The notes under the pieces were generated by a model that made no database searches, was not told where the DNA came from, and worked only from the letters and a program-made list of their open reading frames with translations. From contig NZ_JBEZFP010000038.1 in the NCBI RefSeq assembly GCF_040649515.1, positions 1 to 64,000 on the forward strand: a stretch of DNA of 64,000 nucleotides. Direction: 5' to 3'. The DNA is from Yinghuangia elevatio. Its GTDB lineage: Bacteria > Actinomycetota > Actinomycetes > Streptomycetales > Streptomycetaceae. Each line of letters opens with the position of its first letter. The first letter of the stretch is position 1. Below are positions 1 through 7,702 of the stretch, one piece after another. The position numbers and the translations under genes are program-made.

Positions 1-3
1 GGC

Positions 4-456
4 GTGCACGCGATCCTCGACTACGCCCCGTACCTGGCAGCGTGGGCGACCGGCATGCTCGCCGCGCTCCTGCTGCTGTACCGGGCGCGCCTGCGCCCGC
101 GACCGGGGGCCACCGTGGCGGCGCTCGTGTGCGCGCTGCTGGGCTCCGCGTCCGTCCTGGTCACCGCGCCCGAGGGATCGGCGCGCGTCATGGGCGTGGC
201 GATGACCGGCATCGTCCTGCTGGTCGGCGGCCTCGCGCGGCCGTACCGCGTGGCCGCCGGGATCCTGGGCGGATGGGCGCTGGCCACGGCACTCAAGTGG
301 TCCCTGGCCGCGATCCTGGTGGCCTCCCGCCCCGGCGGACGCGACCACGACACATGGACCGACCTCACCGCCGTCACCGCCGAGCAGATGGCGCCCTGCC
401 TCATCGCCGCCGCAGTAGCCGGCACCTTCGCCCTCGAACGCGCCCTGCGCACCTGA
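4..456 (+). CDS. Small multi-pass membrane protein, function unknown
   Basis: A 150-residue protein with about four hydrophobic stretches (roughly residues 8-25, 37-55, 60-80, 85-107) and a final one near 128-145, separated by short basic loops, so it should be an integral membrane protein with little soluble domain. I do not recognise a family. The GTG start lies three bases from the window edge and no ribosome site can be seen, so the true start may be further upstream and the gene may be 5'-truncated here. Nothing in the neighbourhood (a decayed gene follows) hints at function. Confidence 0.6.
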   Translation: MHAILDYAPYLAAWATGMLAALLLLYRARLRPRPGATVAALVCALLGSASVLVTAPEGSARVMGVAMTGIVLLVGGLARPYRVAAGILGGWALATALKWSLAAILVASRPGGRDHDTWTDLTAVTAEQMAPCLIAAAVAGTFALERALRT

Positions 457-528
457 CCTCGATCGGCGAACTCCCAGGCGGGGCAGGGTGCCACGCCGGT
501 GCGCGGCCGGCACGCGCAGGCGCCGGCG

Positions 529-1365
529 ATGGGCACGACTGGGGGCGGAGGGGGCGGTGGAGGTTTCACGGCGGCAGAGGAACGGGTCCGCACGGCATGG
601 CGGGAGGGACGTGCCGCCGACCTCGGCGCCGGACACGCCGCCACCGACGCCGCATCGGCTCCGGTTGGGGATCAGCGGGTACGCGGGACCGCGCTGCGCA
701 CTCTTGGCGGAGGCGGCCGAGAACAGCTCACCTGCGGCCGAACTGCGGTGCGCGGCGCCCGCATCGTCGGCGAAGCCGATCTGGGCGCGCTCAACCTGCC
801 CTTCGGCCTCCTGATCGAAGGGGCCTATCTGGACCACACGTTGCGGTTGAACGCGACCCAGGTGGTGTCGATGCGCCTGCGCGGCTGCCATATCGCCGTC
901 CCGGGCGGGTTTGCCGTCGAATGCCACCAACTTGGACACGCGCGGCGACGCGGACCTCACCGGTACGCATGTCGTCGGCGGCGAAGCCAACTTGACGGTC
1001 GGAAACACAGACGTACGCGCGCTGCGTGCCGACACCTTGATGCTGACCCCGCGCGGGTCGGATGAAGACGGACTCGTGGGCCTGAACCGCGCGACCGCCC
1101 GGGTGCTGCAGGACGAACGCGCGGAACGGCCGCGGTGGTTGCGACTGCACCACTTCCGCTACGAGACGATCGACGACCACGCGGCGGCAGCGGATGGCGC
1201 GGGGCGCGGCCTGAGTGGCTGGTCCGGGATCCCGACGGGTACGCGCCGCAGCCCTACGAGCAACTGGTGCTTGCGTACCGGGCCGCGGGTCGCGGTCGCG
1301 TCGACGATGCGCGGACGGAGGCGATTGCCTTCTTCCACGCGCAGGCGGACTGTGTCGGCTCGTGA
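529..1365 (+). pseudogene. Frameshifted remnant of a pentapeptide-like 'membrane-associated oxidoreductase' family protein
   Basis: Conserved-looking protein sequence jumps between two frames. Frame A gives an N-terminal FTAAEERVRTAW segment and then repeating beta-helix-like motifs (ARIVGEADLGALNL, GAYLDHTLRLNA) up to about 921. Dropping one base (the t at 922) continues the text as VEATNLDTRGDADLTG in the next frame. Around 1200 a second one-base shift returns to frame A, giving RPEWLVRDPDGYAPQPYEQL and a C-terminal AYRAAG...DDARTEAI end that is typical of this actinomycete family. Members known to me are clearly longer (about 450 residues or more), so the middle is also shortened. Two compensating single-base shifts plus shortening suggest decay, although sequencing error cannot be excluded from sequence alone. 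Confidence 0.6.
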
Positions 1366-1390
1366 AGAAGGAGTAGGGCAGGGGCGTGCG

Positions 1391-2272
1391 TCAGGGCGTG
1401 GTGCGGGGCGCCGAACGGGGTTGGCGTGCTGTCCGGTTGCGGCGCATGCGGGTGTGGATGGTTGTGCCGCGGTCCCAGACGAGGGGGTGCAGGCTGTCGG
1501 GGTCCTTCGGCGCCGCCGGGTCCGACTCGAGTTGTTCGCGGGCCAGGCGGGCCGCGGTGACGCGGTCGTGGTAGTTGTCGAACACCTGGACTTCCAGGCT
1601 GAAATCGGTGTGGATGCAGTCGTACACCATGCCGAGACCGGATGCCGCTCCGGGCCGCGCCGGGTCCAGCGGACCGATCTCCACCGCCCATTCGCGCAGC
1701 CACTCCGCGGTGCCGGGCAGCACGAGCAGTCCCGCGCGTACGCCGATCACCGGGCGGCGGTGCCGCTCGTCGTAGCCGTGGAAGTGCCGAGGCGGACGGT
1801 TGCGGAACCATGCCTGGGTGTCGGCGAGCGCCTCCGCGTATCCGGAGGTGCGCAATCGGACCGTGCCTTCGGAGGGCGTGGAAAGCGGTAGACGGCGCCG
1901 GAGTTCGCGGGCCGCGCGGTCACCGAAGGGCGCCAAATGCGCGGGGGCGATCACGATCGGCGGTGACGGTTCCGCATCGAATGGATTTGTGTCCAGGAAT
2001 GGCCGGTCCACGACCAAGACGGTGTTCTGTGCGCGTTGGTGCGCCATGCCCCAAAGCAGGGAGCCCAAAAGGAGTGCTCCAGCGCGGTGGGTGACGACGT
2101 GCCAGGTGCCGTGGAACTCGTTGACGGCGAAGCGTTCCGCGGTGCCCGGGCGCAGGCCCAGGACCGTGTAGGAACGGCCGTCGAGGCGAAGTGTCCGGCG
2201 GTGCAGCTTGAGTCCGTTGTACGCGGTCATCCCGGTCAGCTTTTCACGTCCGTCCTGGTGAGGGTCCGTCAT
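1391..2272 (-). CDS. Conserved-looking hypothetical protein
   Basis: A soluble-looking protein of 293 residues, rich in Arg, Pro and His, with no signal peptide or transmembrane segment and no motif I can name. Segments such as FHGTWHVVTHRAG, RPPRHFHGYDERHRRP and MVYDCIHTDFSLEVQVFDNYHD give it real protein character and the codon bias fits its neighbours. The ATG at 2272 was chosen. A second in-frame ATG at 2230 is also possible, and longer in-frame starts upstream run into Arg-rich low-quality sequence. It converges on the pseudogene and is divergent from the DUF2637 gene. Confidence 0.6.
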   Translation of the reverse strand: MTDPHQDGREKLTGMTAYNGLKLHRRTLRLDGRSYTVLGLRPGTAERFAVNEFHGTWHVVTHRAGALLLGSLLWGMAHQRAQNTVLVVDRPFLDTNPFDAEPSPPIVIAPAHLAPFGDRAARELRRRLPLSTPSEGTVRLRTSGYAEALADTQAWFRNRPPRHFHGYDERHRRPVIGVRAGLLVLPGTAEWLREWAVEIGPLDPARPGAASGLGMVYDCIHTDFSLEVQVFDNYHDRVTAARLAREQLESDPAAPKDPDSLHPLVWDRGTTIHTRMRRNRTARQPRSAPRTTP

Positions 2273-2662
2273 GTCCGTTGTGCGGCAAGGTTCCAGGTGT
2301 CGGCACCCGCTTGTCATCCGGTTTTCACCGACGTTTACGCGCGGGAGCCGGTGCGGCGGCGCACGCATCACCCGAACGGCTGTATCGTCGGGCGGTCGGG
2401 TTTCCGACCGCACCGGTTTTCGGACCGCCCCATCACCACGCGCCCATTGGACGCGGACAGGCCCCTCAAGGGTGAAGCGCCATTCACTCGCACAGGGGTT
2501 GTTCCGCCGTTCGGGATACGCGGAGCGGATTTTCCGCCAAGATAGGGCGCCGTACGAGGGGGGATCCGGCGCGCAGGGAACGCTCCGAACTCCGGTCCGG
2601 CGCGCGCCGATTCGCTCGGTTCACGGGGGACCGGCGTCCGCGGTCCGGACCAGGTATGGGAA
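2273..2662. other. Divergent intergenic region, no gene seen
   Basis: About 390 bases separate the hypothetical gene on the minus strand from the DUF2637 gene on the plus strand. It must hold both promoters, but I cannot pick convincing -35/-10 pairs; a short AT-richer patch around 2480-2550 is the likeliest location. Open frames here are Arg/Ser-rich shadows. Confidence 0.4.
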
Positions 2663-3763
2663 GTGAGGCACAACGGCTTCATGAAGATCATGGGTGTACC
2701 CCTGGCCTGGGCCGTCGTCGGCCTGGTCGAATTCGTGCTCCTCGTGGCACTGGTGGCGTACCTGCTGCGGTCCAAGCGCGACACCGGAGTGGCCCTGGCC
2801 GGCGACGACACTTGGGAGCGCGATCAAGAGCGACGAAGGCGGAAAGAGCTCTGGTACGGCATCGCGTCGTACACGCTGCTCTTCTGCTGCGCCGCCATCG
2901 CCGCCGCACTGTCGTTCCGCGGCCTGATGGGCTTCGGCCGCGAGAACCTCGGCCTGACCGACGGCTGGGAGTACCTGGTACCGCTCGGCCTCGACGGCGC
3001 GGCCATGTTCTGCTCCGTCCTCGCCGTGCGCGAGGCCAGCCACGGCGACGCGGCTCTCGGATCCCGCATCCTGGTCTGGACATTCGCGGGTGCCTCGGCG
3101 TGGTTCAACTGGGTGCACGCCCCGCGCGGCATCGGCCACGCGGGCGCGCCGCAGTTCTTCGCGGGCATGTCGTTGTCCGCCGCGGTGCTGTTCGACCGCG
3201 CGCTGAAGCAGACGCGCCGTGCGGCGCTGCGCGAACAGGGCCTCATCCCGAGGCCGCTGCCGCAGATCCGCATCGTCCGCTGGCTGCGCGCACCGCGGGA
3301 GACGTACGCGGCCTGGTCGCTCATGCTGCTCGAGGGCGTGCGTACGCTCGACGAAGCCGTCGAGGAGGTCCGCGACGACCGCCGTGCGAAGCAGGACACG
3401 CGGGAGCGGCGCCGTCTGCAGAGCAAGCGCGAGCGCGCGCAACTGAAGGCGATCAGCCGTGGCGACGGCCGCAATTGGGGCCGTTCCGGCCCGCGTCAGG
3501 AGATCGCGGCGCTGCCGGGAGGTGGGGGCTCCGAAGCTGTTTCGGAGCCGGCCATAGCCGACAGCACATCCGGCCCCGCAGCCTCCACCCTCGACGCCCC
3601 GCACTCCGCGGGCCGTCCTGCCCTTCCCGCGCCGACCGAGGGAGCTGCCGCCGAACGCGAACGCGACGTCATCGACCTCACCGCCGAGGACGACACGATG
3701 ACGCTGCCGCGCCTCGACTCGTTGGAGCGCAAACTGAAGGACCTGGAACGCCAGTTCGGCTGA
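2663..3763 (+). CDS. DUF2637-type membrane protein
   Basis: A 366-residue protein. A hydrophobic anchor lies at about 10-30, followed by a polar loop and three further membrane helices (about 73-92, 100-122 and 128-150) carrying the aromatic WFNWVHAPR-type motif and a conserved FDR/ALKQTRRAALRE basic stretch. This is the DUF2637 arrangement found in actinomycetes and in SpdB-like spread proteins of conjugative plasmids. The C-terminal half (210-366) is charged, with a KREERAQLK-rich coiled coil, a Pro/Ala linker and a final LERKLKDLERQF helix. No conjugation gene lies nearby, so a plasmid-transfer role is not supported here. The GTG start could instead be the ATG at 2681. A strong terminator follows. 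Confidence 0.75.
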   Translation: MRHNGFMKIMGVPLAWAVVGLVEFVLLVALVAYLLRSKRDTGVALAGDDTWERDQERRRRKELWYGIASYTLLFCCAAIAAALSFRGLMGFGRENLGLTDGWEYLVPLGLDGAAMFCSVLAVREASHGDAALGSRILVWTFAGASAWFNWVHAPRGIGHAGAPQFFAGMSLSAAVLFDRALKQTRRAALREQGLIPRPLPQIRIVRWLRAPRETYAAWSLMLLEGVRTLDEAVEEVRDDRRAKQDTRERRRLQSKRERAQLKAISRGDGRNWGRSGPRQEIAALPGGGGSEAVSEPAIADSTSGPAASTLDAPHSAGRPALPAPTEGAAAERERDVIDLTAEDDTMTLPRLDSLERKLKDLERQFG

Positions 3764-3780
3764 CCGGACACCGTTACGCG

Positions 3781-3823
3781 GAAGGCGCCCTCCACCCGAT
3801 TCCCCGGGGCGGAGGGCGCCTTC
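3781..3823 (+). terminator. Strong intrinsic-type hairpin after the DUF2637 gene
   Basis: A perfect 13-bp inverted repeat, GAAGGCGCCCTCC at 3781-3793 and its complement at 3811-3823, with a 17-base loop. It lies 18 bases after the stop codon. No T-run follows, as is usual for high-GC actinomycete terminators. Confidence 0.8.
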
Positions 3824-4381
3824 GCGTACCCGCGCCTTTGCGTGCCTGCGTCTTCGCGTAAGTGCGCATCCATGCGTGACGGCCGTGCGTCACACCCGCG
3901 TCGGAGGCGCGGAGCAGGAGCCGAAGGGCACGAGCACCACAGACTGCCGTGGCCGTGAACCGCCGTACTCGGCGGGCGCGTGCATGCGCTGTCCTCGGTC
4001 AGCCCCCAGCCCTGGCGCGCAATTGCAGGCGGTTCCGATCGGCATGCGGCGTGGGCAGCCAGTGAGCGGGAGTTGGCTCAGGCGGGAGAACACGGTGACA
4101 GACGGCCGTCGGTGGACGGGGGCGAACTGTCGATCACGCACCGGGCATCGGGCCTTGCGCACCGGGCGCCGATTGCGGTGCTGGGAGACCTCACCGGCTG
4201 CGTCTGGCCATGCAAAGCACCCGAACACCCCGGATCCGGCGAACCTTCCTCGGCGCCGCCTCGATCGCCTGCGCGCCCGTATGTGGCAATTGGGGGTTGC
4301 TTGCGCCGGACTGCTGCCGACGGCGTTCGGCCGCTCAGGCCCCGGCAGCGCCGGGCGAGCGCGCCCGTCGGCGGGCGGCGC
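3824..4381. other. Intergenic stretch without a supported gene
   Basis: About 560 bases between the DUF2637 terminator and the 3' end of the kinase gene. A 51-codon minus-strand frame (3890-4045) and longer frames on both strands exist, but they have no ribosome site, no recognisable motif and atypical composition for this genome, so I do not call them. It may be decayed DNA. Confidence 0.4.
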
Positions 4382-6220
4382 TCAGCTCAGAGTGCCGTCG
4401 GGGCGTACGGCGTAGCGGCTCACGACGTCGGCCTCGCCGGGGATCGTGACCGTGCGCAGGATCGCCCCCGGCTCTACGGTCCACTTCGTGGCGGTCGCGC
4501 GCGGATCCGTCTGCACGGCCTTCACGCCGAGCGGCACCGGGACTCCGCCGTCGAAGCGGAACAACTCGACGAACTGGGTCACCGGACCGCCCGCGCCCGG
4601 CGTGCGGGTCAGGACGACGACGACGGCCGGCTCACCGACGAAGGTCGCCGGGACGGTCTCGGAGAGGTCGACGCGGTCCGCGCCCACCGTCGCCGACCCG
4701 TTGATGAGGGTCAGCGACGCCCCGCCGGCCGTCGGGTCGGCGTACGTGCGATTCGCCCAGTCGGCGGCCGGTGCGGTGGCCGCCGGGGCAAGGGCGCCCA
4801 CGGTCTCGGTCGGCAGCGGGTTGTCCGCGGGCCGCGGGGACCCGGAGTCGCCGTCGGCGCCCTGGAAGGCGGCAATCGCGAGCGCGACGACGGCGGTGAC
4901 GATCACGAACACGATGGCCTGGTGCATCAGGACGCGGCGGCGCCGCCGTTGGGCGGACGGCCGCGCACCGGACGTCGAGCCGCCTCGCGAGCGCGGTCCG
5001 GGGGATGCGGTACCCCGGGGTGCCCCGGGACGCCCCTGGGCGCGGTTCCGGCCCGTGTCGGGGTCGGAATCGCCGCCGCCTCCGTGCGCCTGCGAACCGG
5101 CACCCGGCCCGGCACCCGGTCCCGAGTTCGCCCCCGGACCCGTCGAGGCCGCGAGCGCCGCGGCGATACCCGCGACGCCGGGCGCCTTCGATCCGGACTT
5201 GTGCCCCGCGCCGGACTTCGGTCCCGCACCCGACTTCGGTCCCGCCCCCGATTTGGGTCCGGGACCGGCCTTCGCGCCCTGGCCGCCGCCCGGGCCCGAG
5301 CCCTGTGCCGGGTAGCCGCCCGAACCGGGGCCCGGCCCGGAGGACTTCACGCCGCCGGTGCGCACCGAGCCGGAGCGCGGCCCGGAGTCGCCGGCGGCCT
5401 CCGCCTGACGGCGCGCCAGCACGGCGAGTCGGTCGCGTACCTCCTCCGCGCTGGGCCGCATGAGCGGATCCTTCGCGAGGCACGCCGAGATCAGCGGCAT
5501 CGCGGGGCCGGGGACGCCCTCGAGGTCGGGCTCTTCGTGCACGACGCGGTACAGCAGCGCGTCGACCGGGCCCGAACCGAAGGGCGAACTCCCGCGCCCG
5601 GCATAGGCGAGGGTGACCCCCAGGGCGAACACGTCGGTGGCCGGGGTGACCGGTTGCCCGCGCACTTGTTCGGGTGCCAGGAAGCCGGGGGAGCCGACGG
5701 CCGTACCCGTATGGGTCAGCGTGCCGGCGCCGTCGGCGTACGCGATGCCGAAGTCGATGATCTGCGGGCCGTCGGGGGACAGCAGGATGTTGGACGGCTT
5801 CACGTCGCGGTGCACGACGCCGGCCGCGTGCACCGACACCAGGCCGTCGGCGACCGCCGAGCCGACACGGGCCAGTTCGACACAGCCGAGCGGTCCGCGT
5901 TCACCCACCCGGCGCTGCAGCGACGGGCCGGGGACGTACGCGGTCGCCAGCCACGGCCGGGCCGCCTCCGGGTCCGCGTCCACCAGCGGGGCCGTGCGGT
6001 TGCCGCGTACGCGCGCCGCCGCGGCCACCTCGCGCGCGAAACGGGACCGGAACTCAGGGTTGTTGGCCAGCTCCGGCCGGATCAGCTTGAGCGCGACCTT
6101 CTTGCCGTGCCGGTCGGTGCCCAGGTACACGACGCCCATGCCGCCCGCGCCGAGCCTGCGCAGCAGCCGGTACGACCCGACGACGCGCGGGTCCTGCCGC
6201 CGCAGCCGCACCATCGTCAT
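4382..6220 (-). CDS. PknB-type Ser/Thr protein kinase with transmembrane helix and extracytoplasmic domain
   Basis: A 612-residue transmembrane kinase that phosphorylates Ser/Thr of cytoplasmic substrates. The kinase domain (about 17-280) has all core residues: Gly loop GAGGMG (24-29), ATP Lys45 in VALK, helix-C Glu64, HRDVKPSN with Asp139, DFG with Asp156 and an APE motif. A Gly/Pro/Ser/Lys linker follows, containing several tandem PKSGAG units, then one hydrophobic helix (about 432-452) and an outer domain of about 160 residues that is not PASTA and that I do not recognise. ATG 6220 is chosen because AGGAG precedes it by 10 bases; an upstream in-frame extension to 6325 is Arg/Pro-rich and lacks a ribosome site. 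Confidence 0.93.
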   Translation of the reverse strand: MTMVRLRRQDPRVVGSYRLLRRLGAGGMGVVYLGTDRHGKKVALKLIRPELANNPEFRSRFAREVAAAARVRGNRTAPLVDADPEAARPWLATAYVPGPSLQRRVGERGPLGCVELARVGSAVADGLVSVHAAGVVHRDVKPSNILLSPDGPQIIDFGIAYADGAGTLTHTGTAVGSPGFLAPEQVRGQPVTPATDVFALGVTLAYAGRGSSPFGSGPVDALLYRVVHEEPDLEGVPGPAMPLISACLAKDPLMRPSAEEVRDRLAVLARRQAEAAGDSGPRSGSVRTGGVKSSGPGPGSGGYPAQGSGPGGGQGAKAGPGPKSGAGPKSGAGPKSGAGHKSGSKAPGVAGIAAALAASTGPGANSGPGAGPGAGSQAHGGGGDSDPDTGRNRAQGRPGAPRGTASPGPRSRGGSTSGARPSAQRRRRRVLMHQAIVFVIVTAVVALAIAAFQGADGDSGSPRPADNPLPTETVGALAPAATAPAADWANRTYADPTAGGASLTLINGSATVGADRVDLSETVPATFVGEPAVVVVLTRTPGAGGPVTQFVELFRFDGGVPVPLGVKAVQTDPRATATKWTVEPGAILRTVTIPGEADVVSRYAVRPDGTLS

Positions 6221-6618
6221 CGAGGGCGTTCTCCTAGTACCTGGTCGTTCTGGCCTGCGCGGCCGTTCCGAGGTGGACGGCCGCTCCGAGGGGCCTCCCC
6301 GGAGGTGATCAGTCGTCTGTGACACACGTTAGAGGAAGGTCAACGGTTCAAGCGGCATCTGCGGCCCGGCGCGCAAAACCGGGTGACATCGTACGGGCCC
6401 TCCCGCCACCCTGGACGCGGTCACCCGCCCTGTGCGCATCCGTGCGGAGGCCATGTCCCGGGCCTCCGCGTGCCGTCCGGTTCCGTTCGCTTCCCACCGG
6501 TTCTCCGTGCTCCGCTTCTCCTCGGCGTCGCACGGATGTTCGCCCGAATGCCGCCGAACGCCGTCGGCCGAGGCCGATCGGGTGCCGCCCCCTTCTCCCA
6601 CCTGTCAAAGGACCATCT
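6221..6618. other. Divergent promoter region between kinase and MoxR genes
   Basis: About 400 bases between divergent genes. Near the kinase the minus strand reads TTGACC (around 6335-6342), a plausible -35, but no good -10 sits at the right distance. No hairpin, repeat or small gene is convincing here. Confidence 0.35.
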
Positions 6619-7698
6619 GTGCAGTCTTCCGTGACCGTGACACCCGCCGCGCTGCCCGCGGTGCTGCTTCATGTGGCCGTCGTGCGGCCGGTGTTCCTGT
6701 GGGGTGCGCCCGGCATCGGAAAGTCCGCGATGATCCGGCAGTTCGCCGAGGGACTCGGCCTTGAGTGCGTGTCGCTCCTCGGTACGCAGCTCGCCCCGGA
6801 GGACCTGATCGGCGTACCGCAGATCGTCGACGGGCGCAGCCGCTTCTGCCCGCCCGAGCAGATCGCCCGCGACGAGCCGTACTGCCTCTTCCTCGACGAG
6901 CTCAACGCGGCGTCCCCCGATGTGCAGAAGGCCTTCTACAGCCTGATCCTCGACCGGCGCATAGGCACGTACGAACTGCCCGAGGGGTCGGTCGTCGTCG
7001 GCGCGGGCAACCGGGCGACCGACAACGCGCTCGCGCGTCCCATGTCGTCCGCGCTCGCGAACCGCCTCGTCCACGTGCATCTGCGCGCGTCCGCCGCCGA
7101 CTGGCTGACGTGGGCGGTGCACGCGGGCATCCACCCGTGGATCGTCGAATACCTGACGCAGCGTCCTGACCACCTGTGGAGCCCGCCGCCCAAGAGCGAG
7201 GAGCCGTTCTCCACGCCGCGTAGCTGGCACATGCTGTCCGACACCCTCGCCTCGTATGGCGACGCCGTCTCGGGCCCGCGCGGCACCGAGATCGTGGCAC
7301 TGCTCGCGCACGGGACCCTGACGGCCACGCACGCCGCCGGGTTCCTCGCGTACCTCAAGACCGTGCGCAACGCCTATGGCCTGGACGCGATCCTCAAGGG
7401 CGACGCCCGCTGGCCGGCCGCCCCGGCGGACCGCGACCTGCTGTACTTCCTGGCCGAGACGTTCCGCGCCCGCATGGCCAAGGACCTGCCGGCCGACAAG
7501 CGGCACGCGTCGCCCGCCGTGCGGCAGTTCGCGTTCCGGGCCAAGGCCCTGCTCGTCGAGCTGGCCGAGATCTCGTTGGAGATCGCCCAATTGGTGATCG
7601 CCGACGACGAACACGGCAACTCCCGGCTGCCCGGCTGGTTCCTCGTCGACGCGGCCAAGGACATGCCCCGTCTGGTCGCGGCCCGCGCGGGGAAGTGA
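6619..7698 (+). CDS. MoxR-family AAA+ ATPase
   Basis: A 359-residue AAA+ ATPase of the MoxR group, which act as chaperones that remodel or load partner proteins carrying VWA domains. Walker A GAPGIGKS is at residues 29-36, Walker B CLFLDELN with Asp93-Glu94, followed by a sensor-1-like VVGAGNRATDN stretch and an arginine-finger-like SSALANRLVH segment. GTG 6619 is chosen because an AAAGGA site lies 6 bases upstream and the protein then begins just before the ATPase fold; the frame stays open upstream without protein-like sequence. The VWA partner starts 4 bases after the stop, so the two are surely co-translated and functionally paired. Confidence 0.92.
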   Translation: MQSSVTVTPAALPAVLLHVAVVRPVFLWGAPGIGKSAMIRQFAEGLGLECVSLLGTQLAPEDLIGVPQIVDGRSRFCPPEQIARDEPYCLFLDELNAASPDVQKAFYSLILDRRIGTYELPEGSVVVGAGNRATDNALARPMSSALANRLVHVHLRASAADWLTWAVHAGIHPWIVEYLTQRPDHLWSPPPKSEEPFSTPRSWHMLSDTLASYGDAVSGPRGTEIVALLAHGTLTATHAAGFLAYLKTVRNAYGLDAILKGDARWPAAPADRDLLYFLAETFRARMAKDLPADKRHASPAVRQFAFRAKALLVELAEISLEIAQLVIADDEHGNSRLPGWFLVDAAKDMPRLVAARAGK

Positions 7699-7702
7699 CG
7701 GC

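Noticed and set aside
2663..3763. DUF2637 gene as evidence of an integrated conjugative plasmid
   Set aside because: No replication, transfer, integrase or attachment-site sequence is nearby; DUF2637 genes also occur as ordinary chromosomal genes.
3890..4045. 51-codon minus-strand frame in the gap before the kinase gene
   Set aside because: No ribosome site, no recognisable motif, Cys/Arg/Pro-rich sequence; kept only as intergenic.
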